A stretch of DNA of 37,061 bases from Niallia nealsonii (GCF_002835805.1 NZ_PISE01000054.1:1-37061); one strand, 5' to 3'; counted from the first letter of the stretch, positions 16,719-25,976 are shown. The notes: generated from the sequence alone by a model not told the origin. Numbers and translations: made by a program.

Positions 16719-18401
16719 ATGAAAAAAATATTAAAAAAACAAAAGAATGATGGCCAACATAATGATATTAGAAGGAAATATTTCCTTCTAATGATAGGGA
16801 TTTCTATATTGCCACTTCTTTTACTAGGATTTATTTCGTTTAATATTGCAAAAAATACATTAATTGAAAATCAATTACAAACAACAGAAAATCATCTTAA
16901 AACATCCAGTGAGGCTGCTGACTTATTGTTCCAAAACATCATCAATATGGAGCGGCTTATCTCCTGGAGCAATGATACGCGGCGTGAACTGATTGATAGC
17001 GCAAAGTACGCTGGAGTTGGCCAGAACGTATTAGATAATGAAGCAACAAAAAGAATACAAAATTTAATTTCTAGATATCTCATTGATACGCAATATGTTG
17101 ATTCTGTTTGCCTGTTCGACGTGAATTATCGGTCTGTATGTTATGGAAATTCAAAAAGTATAGGAAAATATGACAATAGTGGAATTGATCGAAATATTGC
17201 TTATTCTACCTGGTATAAACAAAGTGCTGAAGCACAGGGGAGACCGGTTTTTTTCGGTTACAATGTCCTTAATAATGAACAATCAACTTTTTCATCGGTC
17301 AAACTATTAAAAAATCCGCACAATGTATTTAACCCTGAGAAAATTGGCTTATTGGTCGTAAATGTAAAACAGTCACTTTTTTTAAGAGTTTTCCAAGATG
17401 AGAGTAACACTGATTGGGCTGTACTGAATTCAACTGAAGAAGGAGGAAATGCTGTTTTCAGTAATCCTTCGCCCTTTAATTTAGAGTTTAAAAAGGGAAT
17501 TGATTCTGAATCTTCCCTTAATAAACTAGAGGAAAAAGGCTATCTTATTAGCAGTTATCAAAATCAAACTACAGGGTGGACCTTTGTTCGATTAATTAAG
17601 GAAAAGGAACTACTTAAACAGCCTAATAAAATAGGGGTGGCCACAGCACTTATTTCATCCATTCTTGGCTTAATTGCTCTTTTTCTGGCCTTCTTCTTTT
17701 CAGGTAAGGTTGCTAGACCATTAATAAATCTTAGGAATATTTTTCAAAGGGTAACAGTGGAAAATAAAGAATTGAATGAAAGGCTCGTTAGCTCGCAATT
17801 AAAGGAAAGAGAGGCTGAGCTTAGGACTCTCCAGGCACAAATTAAACCTCATTTTTTATACAACACATTGGATTCCATCTATTGGATGGCGATACTGCAA
17901 AATAATCATGATATTGCAAAAATGGCAGTAGCTTTGTCAGAAAGTTTTAAACTGAGTCTAAATAAAGGGGAAGACATAATTCCGGTTTCGAAGGAATTAG
18001 AGCATATTTACCATTATATGACGATTCAAAATCTTCGTTATCAAAATCGCTTTCAATATATAGAAAATGTTGATTCTAATTTAATGGAGAAAAAAATTTT
18101 AAAGCTGCTTCTTCAGCCGCTTGTGGAGAATGCCATTTATCACGGATTGGAGCCAAAGATAGGGGAAGGAATTATTGAGTTAACCGGTAAAATAAAGGAA
18201 GGCTGGGTAACTTTCAATGTGAGAGATAATGGAGTTGGAATTAAAGATATAAAGGCAACTGAGAAAGGTTTTGGTTTAAGAAATGTTCGGGAAAGATTGC
18301 TGTTGTATTATGGCCCCGATAGTACCCTTACAATTTTAAGCAAGGTAGATGAAGGAACGAACATGGAAATAAAGTTCCGGCTCACTGCAAGGGAGGAGTA
18401 A
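16719..18401 (+). CDS. YesM-type sensor histidine kinase (module 2)
   Basis: Membrane sensor kinase of 560 aa. An N-terminal transmembrane segment (about 24-44) and a second near 300-322 enclose an extracytoplasmic sensor region. The cytoplasmic part has the His_kinase motif QAQIKPHFLYNTLDSIYWM (His about 378) and the ATPase motifs LLQPLVENAIYHGLEP and DNGVGI. It has the same design as the kinase at 1079, but the sensor regions differ, which suggests a different signal. A TATAAT at 16678 may belong to its promoter, though the matching -35 is poor. The regulator gene begins 3 bp after its stop. Confidence 0.9.
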   Translation: MKKILKKQKNDGQHNDIRRKYFLLMIGISILPLLLLGFISFNIAKNTLIENQLQTTENHLKTSSEAADLLFQNIINMERLISWSNDTRRELIDSAKYAGVGQNVLDNEATKRIQNLISRYLIDTQYVDSVCLFDVNYRSVCYGNSKSIGKYDNSGIDRNIAYSTWYKQSAEAQGRPVFFGYNVLNNEQSTFSSVKLLKNPHNVFNPEKIGLLVVNVKQSLFLRVFQDESNTDWAVLNSTEEGGNAVFSNPSPFNLEFKKGIDSESSLNKLEEKGYLISSYQNQTTGWTFVRLIKEKELLKQPNKIGVATALISSILGLIALFLAFFFSGKVARPLINLRNIFQRVTVENKELNERLVSSQLKEREAELRTLQAQIKPHFLYNTLDSIYWMAILQNNHDIAKMAVALSESFKLSLNKGEDIIPVSKELEHIYHYMTIQNLRYQNRFQYIENVDSNLMEKKILKLLLQPLVENAIYHGLEPKIGEGIIELTGKIKEGWVTFNVRDNGVGIKDIKATEKGFGLRNVRERLLLYYGPDSTLTILSKVDEGTNMEIKFRLTAREE

Positions 18402-18404
18402 CAG

Positions 18405-19892
18405 ATGTTAAAGGCCGTAATATTTGACGATGAGTATATTGTTCTCCAGGGACTGCAAAGGATGATTGATTGGACCAAATACGGTATTGAATTAGTTGGA
18501 ACAGCAGCGAACGGTAAGGAGGCCCTTACAGTATTTGAGAAAATGCATCCGGATATTGTATTTACAGATATCCGAATGCCTGGTATGGACGGATTAGAGG
18601 TTATTGAAAAAATACTCTCTATTGCACCTGAAACGATTTGTATTGTTTTTAGTGGTTTTAATGAATTTGAGTATGTCAAAAAGGCTTTGAAATTAGGTGT
18701 TACTGACTACTTAGAAAAACCTATTACGATTCCGACGATTGAGGATGCTATTCAAAGAATTATTGAGGAAATAAGCCATCAACAAAATATCTCCTCCTTA
18801 CAATTAAAATGGGAAAACACAAGGGAGGAATTGCTAGAAAAAGCCACATTGGATTTACTGTTGTTAGGGGAGGATGCTATACCAAAATGGCGCGAAAGTT
18901 TCGGGAGTGAAGCTGATCATGTCGTTGGGGTAACAGTTCTTGCCCTTTCAAGAAAAGAATTGGTTCTACAAAATCATAGTTCATACAAGGCAGTTCAAGT
19001 TCGTAACGGGTTGGAACATTCCCTTGTTGTTTTTCATTTTCAGGATAGAGTAGAAGATTTGTGGGAACAATTGTTATCTTGTCCAGAAAAGTTTGGCATG
19101 GCATTAGGCTCTGGAAGAACATACAAACATCTGGCAGATGCAAAGAAAAGCTACAAAGAGGCTTTACAGGCATTAAGGTATGGCCAGTTTATGGATGAGA
19201 TTGGTTGGACGCTCTTTGAGAATATTGGAGAGAATCCACAAATACCGGCTAATTTAACTGAACAAGAGGAATCTATTATTTTCCATATTCGAACTGGGGA
19301 TAAAGAAGGTTTTATCAATCAGCTAAATTCCTTTATCAAACAGCTTGAAGAGCAACGGTTAAATCCTAATGTGATAGAACAAGAAATTTTAAAAATTATT
19401 TACCTTGGAATGGAAGTAGCAAAAGAAGTTCGAGAAGATATTTTAAAAATAAATGGTATTGGTTTTGTACCACATATTGAGATTCGATTATTAAATACTA
19501 AAGAAACGATGTACAGATGGTTCCGCGAACAAATGGAAAAAATAATGGATAGGTCACTTAATGTACGCCAGGCAATAAAGCATGAAGCCGTTGAGAAGGC
19601 GTGTAAGTACATGAAAGAAAACTTTTTTCGGGATTTGACTTTACAAGAGGTATCGGAATATGTTGGAATGAATCCTACTTATTTTAGTCTATTATTTAAA
19701 GAAGAAATGGAAATAACCTATATTAAATATTTGACTCAAATTCGGGTGGAACAAGCAAAGAAACTTCTTCGAGAGGGCCAGAGAGTAGGATATGTAAGTG
19801 AGAAGGTCGGTTATCATAGCTCTAAACATTTCTCCGAATTATTTAAGAAATATGTTGGAGTAAAACCTGGTCAGTATCGTGATTCCTTTTAA
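18405..19892 (+). CDS. YesN-type response regulator, AraC-family output (module 2)
   Basis: Response regulator of 495 aa, partner of the preceding kinase. The receiver domain shows FDDEYIV and FTDIRMPGMDGLE with the likely phosphorylated Asp about residue 55, and EKPI with the conserved Lys. The C-terminal 100 residues hold two AraC-type helix-turn-helix motifs (LQEVSEYVGMNPTYFSLLFK and VSEKVGYHSSKHFSELFKKY). GGGAGGAG precedes the ATG. The two near-identical promoter elements at 12176 and 20065, which flank this gene pair, are its most likely binding sites. Confidence 0.9.
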   Translation: MLKAVIFDDEYIVLQGLQRMIDWTKYGIELVGTAANGKEALTVFEKMHPDIVFTDIRMPGMDGLEVIEKILSIAPETICIVFSGFNEFEYVKKALKLGVTDYLEKPITIPTIEDAIQRIIEEISHQQNISSLQLKWENTREELLEKATLDLLLLGEDAIPKWRESFGSEADHVVGVTVLALSRKELVLQNHSSYKAVQVRNGLEHSLVVFHFQDRVEDLWEQLLSCPEKFGMALGSGRTYKHLADAKKSYKEALQALRYGQFMDEIGWTLFENIGENPQIPANLTEQEESIIFHIRTGDKEGFINQLNSFIKQLEEQRLNPNVIEQEILKIIYLGMEVAKEVREDILKINGIGFVPHIEIRLLNTKETMYRWFREQMEKIMDRSLNVRQAIKHEAVEKACKYMKENFFRDLTLQEVSEYVGMNPTYFSLLFKEEMEITYIKYLTQIRVEQAKKLLREGQRVGYVSEKVGYHSSKHFSELFKKYVGVKPGQYRDSF

Positions 19893-19950
19893 AATCCATT
19901 TTATTTATACTGTTTGTTTTGAAAAAGGTCTGAGAGAAATAATATAGATA

Positions 19951-19988
19951 GCCTCGCTCAAATGTACAAGAGAGCAGAGGCTTTTTTA
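19951..19988 (+). terminator. Rho-independent terminator after the module 2 regulator
   Basis: GCCTCGCTC pairs with GAGCAGAGGC (one extra base) and is followed by TTTTTTATT. It closes the kinase/regulator transcript. Confidence 0.85.
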
Positions 19989-20064
19989 TTCTAAAATTAA
20001 TGAAATTACTATAGTTGATAAATAAAGAATGAAATTCGGAATCAATTGCGGAAAAATTCTCTTC

Positions 20065-20135
20065 ATTCTAAAAAAAACGGACATAATACAAAAAATGCAC
20101 CGCTTACAAAACTTTATGAAAGCATTTACAATTAA
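20065..20135 (+). promoter_or_regulatory. Conserved promoter element (copy B) with cre-like site
   Basis: This is the second copy of the element at 12176-12245. It has the same AAAAAAAACGGACATAA and CAAAAAATG boxes, a -35-like CTTACA at 20103-20108 and a -10-like TACAAT at 20127-20132 with an 18-nt spacer. TGAAAGCATTTACA at 20117-20130 matches the CcpA operator consensus TGWAANCGNTNWCA at all but one position and overlaps the -10, which fits carbon catabolite repression. The upstream boxes are candidate YesN-type activator sites. Confidence 0.75.
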
Positions 20136-20285
20136 GTTAAATCAAGCATGCCAATGAATTAGCTTATACATATAAAATAGCTTTGAAGGGGAAAGCTAAA
20201 AAATTACTTAAATTTGAAAGAGTAATAATTGGCATGAAGATTATTATCTATCATTTACTAAATATCACCAAAGGGGGAAAGTCAA

Positions 20286-21605
20286 TTGTTAAAAACAAAA
20301 AGCAAAATTTTAACAGTATTATGTTCTGTGGGATTATTTACTGGAATTTTAGCAGGATGCAACAGTAGTGAAGAAAGCACTTCAAACGGAAAAAACTCTA
20401 ATGGAACTACTCTTACATTATTAATGGATAATCAAAGTCCTGCGACAATGGAAGGGTTCCAGGCTGTTGCAGCTGAATTTGAGAAGAAATACCACATTAA
20501 GACTGAAATTGAAACTCGCCCAGGGGGATCAGAGGGGGATAACCTAGTAAAAACGCGTCTTTCTACAGGTGATATGACAGACTTGGTTTCTTACAATTCA
20601 GGTTCGCTATTACAAGCATTAAATCCAGAGAAGAATTTTTTGGATCTCACAAACGAGCCTTATATGGATAAAATCTTAGATACATTTAAGACGGCGGTAA
20701 CAGTAAACAATAAGGTATTTGGTGTTCCGGTTGGCTCTTTTAACTCAGGAGGTTGGTTATACAATAAAAAGGTATACAAGGAGCTGGGTCTGTCTATTCC
20801 AAAAACCTGGGATGAGCTTATGAAAAACAATGAGAAGATTAAGGAGACCGGCAAAACGGCGGTTATTGGCACATACAAAGATCCTTGGACATCTCAAGTT
20901 ATCCCGCTTGCTGACAATTATAATGTTCTAGCAGAAAGTCCAACATTCCCAGAAGATTTCACAGCAAATAAGACAAAAATGGCCACGACACCTGCGGTTG
21001 TTAGAAGTTTTGCAAAGTTAGCCGAAATTAACGAAAAGGGCTATATGAATAAAGACTTTAACTCTACTGGCTATGAAGCGGGAATAAAAATGCTAGTAGA
21101 CGGTAATGGTGTACAATATCCATTGATTTCCTTCGCACTGACAAGCATCGCAAAGTTGTATCCTGATGAAATTGATAATATCGGATTTTTCCCGCAACCT
21201 GGTGAAAGTGCTGACAAAAATGGTATCACTGCATGGGTACCGGGTGCAATTTATATTAACAAGACAAGCGAGCATGTAGAGGAAGCTAAAAAATGGGCAG
21301 AGTTCTTTGTTACTCCAGAAGCTGTACAACTGTTTATGTCTAAATCAGCACCTACTGGTCCGATTGCAATTAAGGATGTAAGTCTTCCAGATAATGTGTA
21401 TGCTGCAGTAAAAGATATGCTTCCATACTTTAATGAGGGTAAGACAGCACCGGCCCTTGAATTCTTAAGCCCATTAAAGGGGCCGAATTTACCACAAATA
21501 ACATCTCAAGTAGGCGGCGGTATGATATCGGCAAAAGAAGGAGCAGCATCTTACGATAAAGATGTAGAAAAGCAAGCAAAACAGCTGGGCTTAAAGGGCT
21601 GGTAA
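20286..21605 (+). CDS. ABC transporter sugar-binding lipoprotein (family 1, module 2)
   Basis: Lipid-anchored extracellular binding protein of 439 aa. The TTG start at 20286 is preceded by AAAGGGGGAAAG. The signal peptide ends in the lipobox GILAGC (Cys25), followed by a Ser/Asn-rich linker. Family 1 features are visible: TLTLLMDNQSP at the start of the first lobe, FNSGGWLYNKKVYKELGLS in the middle, and EEAKKWAEFFVTPEAVQLFM near the end. It is only distantly similar to the module 1 protein. The neighbouring GH3 and GH78-like enzymes suggest a beta-glucoside or rhamnosyl-glucoside ligand. Confidence 0.92.
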   Translation: MLKTKSKILTVLCSVGLFTGILAGCNSSEESTSNGKNSNGTTLTLLMDNQSPATMEGFQAVAAEFEKKYHIKTEIETRPGGSEGDNLVKTRLSTGDMTDLVSYNSGSLLQALNPEKNFLDLTNEPYMDKILDTFKTAVTVNNKVFGVPVGSFNSGGWLYNKKVYKELGLSIPKTWDELMKNNEKIKETGKTAVIGTYKDPWTSQVIPLADNYNVLAESPTFPEDFTANKTKMATTPAVVRSFAKLAEINEKGYMNKDFNSTGYEAGIKMLVDGNGVQYPLISFALTSIAKLYPDEIDNIGFFPQPGESADKNGITAWVPGAIYINKTSEHVEEAKKWAEFFVTPEAVQLFMSKSAPTGPIAIKDVSLPDNVYAAVKDMLPYFNEGKTAPALEFLSPLKGPNLPQITSQVGGGMISAKEGAASYDKDVEKQAKQLGLKGW

Positions 21606-21626
21606 TCTACTGAGTTAACATATAAA

Positions 21627-21681
21627 AAAGTAAGGCCCTGTCTTATTATCTTATGAGTATATGATAGGGCTGCTTTTACTT
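21627..21681 (+). promoter_or_regulatory. Intercistronic stem-loop after the binding-protein gene
   Basis: GCCCTGTC pairs with GATAGGGC (one G-U pair), and the flanking AAGTAA and TTACTT arms extend the stem. It lies between the binding-protein and permease genes, with only a short T-run (CTTTTAC). It probably stabilises the upstream message or partly terminates transcription, giving more binding protein than permease. Confidence 0.75.
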
Positions 21682-21707
21682 AGGTTATAGAGAGGAGATA
21701 AAAGTGA

Positions 21708-22571
21708 ATGCGACTTACAAATAGTACATATACGTACAGATTTCTCATTCCAGCTGGCATTATTTATTTTGTATTTTTCTTACTTCCTACCATCATGTCC
21801 TTATTTTTCAGCATGACTTGGTGGTCTCTAACAGATTGGAAATTTATTGGTTTAGAAAATTTTAAGACATTTTTGACAGAACCTTCTCTGAATATAGGAT
21901 TTAAAAATACTATAATCTACGCCATTGTAACATGTGTTCTAAAAGTTTTTCTTGGATTTCTCCTTGGCGCTTTTCTTAGTTCCAAGCTCAAAACAATGGG
22001 TTTTATCCGATCTATGGTTTTCTTCCCAACTTTGTTAAGTTCAGTCGCAATTGGGATAGCATTTGTGATGATGATGCATCCTACGCAAGGACTTATTAAC
22101 ATGGCATTAAAAACGGTAGGAATTGTAGGTCCTGACTGGTTAGGTGACAGTAAAATTGCACTTCTTTCCGTTGCGTTGGTTGATGTGTGGAAAGGTGTAG
22201 GGATGGCAACGGTAATCTTTATTGCAGGAATTATGTCCATTCCAGAGGATTATTATGAAGCTCTCATGATTGATGGTGGAAATACATTTCATAAGTTTTG
22301 GAACCTCATTTTGCCATTGAGCCGTCCAGCGATGAACTCCGTTATTATTCTAGCATTTATCGGCGGTCTTCGCTCCTTCGATTTAATCTGGGCGATGACA
22401 AAGGGTGGCCCAGGATTTAGCACAGATTTAATTGCTTCTATAATCTACAAGCAGTATCAAGCAGGGTTTTACGGTCTTTCCACAGCTGGAAATGTAATTT
22501 TATTCCTACTTGTTTCTGCATTGGCATTCCCACTGTATGCCTACTTAAACAAAAAAGAGGTGGATTTGTAA
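21708..22571 (+). CDS. Sugar ABC transporter permease, MalF/LplB/UgpA type (module 2)
   Basis: Membrane permease of 287 aa with six predicted helices; the first (about 12-32) contains IPAGIIYFVFFLLPTIMSLF. The EAA loop reads EDYYEALMIDGGNTFHKFW. The ribosome site AGAGGAGA lies about 9 nt before the ATG. Its stop overlaps the start of the next gene (TAATG), so the two permeases are translationally coupled. Confidence 0.92.
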   Translation: MRLTNSTYTYRFLIPAGIIYFVFFLLPTIMSLFFSMTWWSLTDWKFIGLENFKTFLTEPSLNIGFKNTIIYAIVTCVLKVFLGFLLGAFLSSKLKTMGFIRSMVFFPTLLSSVAIGIAFVMMMHPTQGLINMALKTVGIVGPDWLGDSKIALLSVALVDVWKGVGMATVIFIAGIMSIPEDYYEALMIDGGNTFHKFWNLILPLSRPAMNSVIILAFIGGLRSFDLIWAMTKGGPGFSTDLIASIIYKQYQAGFYGLSTAGNVILFLLVSALAFPLYAYLNKKEVDL

Positions 22572-23461
22572 TGAATAAAGTAGTGAACCAATCTGTAACA
22601 CTTTCTGTTGTTTCTGAAAAACGCAAGAGGCTAACGGGCAAAGGAATTCGGAAGCTTATAGTGGAATGCATCGCTGTTCTCCTTACGTTAGTTGTATTCG
22701 GTATCCCATTTTATTTTGTCATCATAAATGCTGTGAAGAATACGCAGGAGTCTTCGATGCTAAGTATGGCGTGGCCGAGCTCCTTCCATCTAATAGAGAA
22801 TATGAAGGCCGTATTAGAAGCACAAGATGGCATGATTATTCGTGCTTTCTTTAATAGTATTGCAATTACAGGATTCTCTATCCTACTACTAATTTTTCTA
22901 GGTGCAATGGCAGGATATGTATTGCAACGCAAGGTAAGTAAAGCAACCCCAATTTTTAACTTTTTGATTCTAGCAGGTCTCATTATCCCGCCGGCGATCG
23001 TACCAACAATTTGGGTACTAGAAGGAATCGGCATGTTTAAGACGATGCCAGGTATCATTTTTGTAGAGGTCGCACTAAGCTTACCTTTTACTATTCTGCT
23101 TTATAAAGGTTTTATGGCCACAATTCCACGTCAAATTGACGAAGCAGCATTGATTGATGGCTGTGGTCGCTTCCGCTTATTTTTCTCGATTATTTTACCA
23201 TTGTTAAAACCGGTTTCCGCAACAGTGATCGTTTTGACTGCGGTAGGGATTTATAACGACTTCGTTCACCCGTTATATTTCTTCCCTGGTGCCGAAAACG
23301 CTACATTGCAGCTTACACTATATAATTTCTCGAGTATGTATAATACGCAGTGGAACCTGCTTTTTACAAATATCATTTTAATCTCGCTTCCACCTCTCAT
23401 TCTGTTTATTTTCTTCAATAAGAAGATTGTAGCAGGTATGACAGCTGGTTCTGTGAAGTAA
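22571..23461 (+). CDS. Sugar ABC transporter permease, MalG/LacG type (module 2)
   Basis: Second permease of the module 2 importer, 296 aa, with six predicted helices and an N-terminal cytoplasmic tail of about 28 residues. The EAA loop reads RQIDEAALIDGCGRFRLFF and the C-terminus KKIVAGMTAGSVK is typical of MalG-like subunits. GAGGTGG inside the end of the preceding gene is the ribosome site. A strong terminator follows, so this gene ends the transporter operon. Confidence 0.93.
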   Translation: MNKVVNQSVTLSVVSEKRKRLTGKGIRKLIVECIAVLLTLVVFGIPFYFVIINAVKNTQESSMLSMAWPSSFHLIENMKAVLEAQDGMIIRAFFNSIAITGFSILLLIFLGAMAGYVLQRKVSKATPIFNFLILAGLIIPPAIVPTIWVLEGIGMFKTMPGIIFVEVALSLPFTILLYKGFMATIPRQIDEAALIDGCGRFRLFFSIILPLLKPVSATVIVLTAVGIYNDFVHPLYFFPGAENATLQLTLYNFSSMYNTQWNLLFTNIILISLPPLILFIFFNKKIVAGMTAGSVK

Positions 23462-23472
23462 AAAAGGATGAA

Positions 23473-23531
23473 ATGGAACTGTGAGTAGAATTGATTATTC
23501 CATAATTCACAGTTCCTACTCTTTTTCTTTT
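23473..23531 (+). terminator. Terminator closing the module 2 transporter operon
   Basis: A perfect 10-bp stem (GGAACTGTGA at 23475-23484 with TCACAGTTCC at 23507-23516) is followed by TACTCTTTTTCTTTT. The loop is 22 nt and has a small internal AAT/ATT pairing. Confidence 0.8.
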
Positions 23532-23997
23532 GTTAGGTCATGAAGCGATATAAATTGGAAAAAATTAAGGGTGAAGAGAATCGAACTTCTTCGTATCCCC
23601 GTTTAATTCAAAGATTCTTAGTTCAATAAAGATAAAATTTTTTTGATTCGGCAACTTATACTATTCTCATTACGAAGTTTGCCAGGAAGATCATTTCTAG
23701 TGTCTATGTTTATTAATGTAGAGGTAATAGCTTGCTAGTTAGATTAATTAATATTAAGTTCAGAAAACTTTTGGTTTGAATTTTAGTCTTTAGAGAATAG
23801 GACTGAATAAAACATGGGTACTGCAAGCCTATGTATGGAAAGTTCCTCCGTAAATATCTCCAATTCCCGTTTAGGTTCTGAATTAGAGTAGTCCTAAATG
23901 GTTCGAATAAGCAAAGTGATGGTATTAGAATAAAATATTAGGCTCAATATCTTTAAAAAGTAACAATTTAAAGAAGTCAAAGATAGGTAGGGAGCAG
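23532..23997. other. Intergenic region without recognised features
   Basis: About 470 nt of AT-rich sequence with frequent stops in all frames. A ribosome site (GGTAGGGAG) for the next gene stands at its end. I found no promoter, repeat or RNA that I can support. Confidence 0.5.
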
Positions 23998-24636
23998 ATG
24001 AGAATCTTTAATGGCAAATTATTATGTTTTATTAGTTCAATTACATTAAATGCATTAGGTAATAGCTTTATGATAACAGCTAATCTGGGGAGTGCCCCTT
24101 GGACAGCTGCTGGGCAAAATCTTGCGTCCATACTGCCAATTTCTCTCGGAGTTTGTATTATATTTATGAATTTTTGTTCGTTCATACTAAGTTACATGAT
24201 GAAAACCAAGTTTACATTGGCGACAATCATAAAAAGTATGGCTCTAGCCTTCATTTTTGGATTACTTCTTGATTTTTTTGAGTATATACATCACATGGTT
24301 TACATACCAGAGAATATTTGGATCCGTTGTTTATATTTGATCATCGGAATAAACCTTATTGCGGTAGCTATAACCATCTATTTTCAATTAGGCTCTCTAT
24401 TTTTACCTTTTGATTATTTACTTAAGGCTTTTGAAAGATTGACGCAAAACTATACTGTTGGAACAATCTTTTGTATGTCTATCCCCTTAGTATTAAGTAT
24501 TCTTATTTTTATCTTTCAGCATCAATTATCGGGTCTGGGATTAGGTACAATTCTTTTTGTATTTGGAATGGGATTTTTAATCGACCATTATAATCGCTGG
24601 ATCGTGCTTCATACAATTACAGAAGCAGGGAAGTAG
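23998..24636 (+). CDS. YczE-like integral membrane protein
   Basis: Membrane protein of 212 aa with about five or six hydrophobic segments. The N-terminal part shows NALGNSFMITANLGSAPWTA, characteristic of the YczE/YyaS family, followed by a polar SILPISLGVC turn. The C-terminus GMGFLIDHYNRWIV also fits. Family members are poorly characterised; some have been linked to export or production of natural products. The gene stands alone after the module 2 terminator, preceded by GGTAGGGAG, and its relation to sugar uptake is unclear. Confidence 0.8.
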   Translation: MRIFNGKLLCFISSITLNALGNSFMITANLGSAPWTAAGQNLASILPISLGVCIIFMNFCSFILSYMMKTKFTLATIIKSMALAFIFGLLLDFFEYIHHMVYIPENIWIRCLYLIIGINLIAVAITIYFQLGSLFLPFDYLLKAFERLTQNYTVGTIFCMSIPLVLSILIFIFQHQLSGLGLGTILFVFGMGFLIDHYNRWIVLHTITEAGK

Positions 24637-25323
24637 TGCTAATTAGTTGTGATGACTAGGTTATCTTCATTGCAATTGAACAATAAACAGTTAGAAATGC
24701 GAAATGAACTTTGAGAACAATGTAATCATAATACAATCTTATTTCGAAAGTTAACTTTGCTCGATTAAATACAGGGGATTATGAATTGGAGTAGTTGGAA
24801 AGCAGCATGTGGTAAAAGTCACATATACGATATGAACATAGGAAAAGGGAGAGGTAACTTCAAACTGATATTTATCTATATTAGGGATAAAGTCAAAAGT
24901 TTGAAAATTTTGTACGATAATACAAATAATGTGAATTTATATATCAGAAAATAGTTGAAGAGTCATGTTTTCAGTATTTGTTTTTGATTTGATTTTTGGA
25001 TAGGAGAAGACCAGACAAAAAACTATCAAAACAGCACCTTAATAAAATCACTAAAAACGTTCATTATTGGTTAGAATTGCTCTTAGAGTAAAGAATTTGG
25101 ATTATTCCCCCATAAAATTACTTATGATGTAATATATGTTTTTTTGCCGTCAGGCCCCCTTATATTACGCTTACCTTTTCTAGAGTAGAGGAAATAGGTC
25201 TCTTCCATTTCCATGATACCTAAAAAATTTTAAAAATCCATTTGTTGGATTGTTGATAATAATTTATACTACGTTAGATCTAAATGGAACCGCTGTATAC
25301 GGCATCTGAAGTAAAGTGGTGTG
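24637..25323. other. Gene-poor region before the rRNA remnant
   Basis: About 690 nt of AT-rich sequence without a credible reading frame on either strand. I see no terminator, RNA or intact mobile element. The last bases lead directly into the 23S-derived segment at 25324, so the area probably arose by decay and recombination. Confidence 0.5.
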
Positions 25324-25378
25324 GGTGGAAGCGTGGCGACACGTGGGCTGACAAATACTAATAGATCGAGGACTTAAC
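25324..25378 (+). pseudogene. 23S rRNA 3'-end remnant
   Basis: This segment reproduces the last 55-60 bases of the 23S gene seen at 138-195: GTGGAAGCGTGGCGACACG, then GCTGACAAATACTAATAG and ATCGAGGACTTAAC. It has one substitution and a 2-nt deletion near 25345. Nothing upstream resembles 23S. It is on the same strand as the rRNA operon at the left end of the window. Confidence 0.9.
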
Positions 25379-25389
25379 TTTAATATAGG

Positions 25390-25457
25390 ATTATTCGATT
25401 CTTTCTTCTTACACATAATCTAGTTTCGGGGGAACAACTCTCTAAATAAATACAGAG
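25390..25457 (+). repeat. Copy of the 23S-5S spacer, shortened
   Basis: TTCTTTCTTCTTACACATAA and TAGTTT...GGGGGAACAACTCTCTAAA reproduce the right-hand part of the spacer found at about 322-392. Compared with that operon, roughly 105-110 bases of the left spacer are missing. Confidence 0.85.
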
Positions 25458-25523
25458 CCTGGTGGCGATAGCGAAAAGGTCACACCCGTTCCCATACCGA
25501 ACACGGAAGTTAAGATTTTCAGC
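25458..25523 (+). pseudogene. Truncated 5S rRNA (5' half) joined to an IS66 relic
   Basis: The first 57 or so bases match the intact 5S gene with a single internal mismatch (GCGAAAAGG for GCGAGAAGG), after a C for T at the first base, through GGAAGTTAAG. After about 25514 the similarity fades (ATTTTCAGC for CTTCTCAGC), and from 25524 the sequence belongs to an IS66-like gene on the other strand. The 3' half of 5S is missing, so it cannot be functional. Confidence 0.92.
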
Positions 25524-25976
25524 TTCTTCATCTTTAGGCCATTGAAGTTTTCCATTATCTACACACTTATAAAGCATGGCGAAGCTATCTCCATCAAAAT
25601 ACAAACATTTGTAACAGTCTTTTTTCCATCCGGCAAATAAGAATATAGAATCTTCATAGGGATCTAATTCAAAAGAATCTTGGATCAAGGTAGCTAATCC
25701 GCCAATTACCTTTCGCATATCAGTCTTTCCGCAAATGTTATAGATATTTTTTACATCCGTATAATCATGTTTCACCAATGCTTCAACTCCTTCATGATCG
25801 TTTGTTTGGATGATGTGCTCCTCTACACTTTTATAAAAGGAGACCTCAGCATTTGCTGTTTTGATTGTGCCGCTGCTAGAGGAACGAGATATCGGAGATG
25901 TCGATTGAGGTGTACACTTATTTTCGGGAAGAAGTGTAACGGGAACGATTATTAATTTTTCTTTCCGCATCAGAAA

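Larger units (their letters stand above)
19893..20285. other. Intergenic region before the module 2 binding-protein gene
   Basis: This gap holds a terminator (19951-19988), the conserved promoter element copy B (20065-20135) with a cre-like site, and about 150 nt of AT-rich leader before the start codon. No gene is supported in it. Confidence 0.8.
25380..25970 (-). pseudogene. IS66-family TnpA/TnpB relic read as one frame
   Basis: On the minus strand a 196-codon frame begins after a perfect AAGGAGGTG. Its first 60 residues resemble the C-terminal end of IS66 TnpA (IVPVTLLPEN). From about residue 67 it matches TnpB: KHDYTDVKNIYNICGKTDMR, LIQDSFELDPYEDSIFLFAG and GKLQWPKDEEAENL. In intact elements these are two proteins; here they are fused and the TnpA N-terminus is missing. 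The C-terminal 40-45 codons (beyond about 25517) are simply antisense 5S and spacer sequence, so the TnpB end is lost. The element is dead. Confidence 0.85.

Noticed and set aside
23570-23600. A stretch resembling the T-arm of a tRNA on the minus strand (AAGTTCGATTC with partly complementary flanks).
   Set aside because: The T-stem does not pair properly, and I found no acceptor stem, D-arm or anticodon arm around it.
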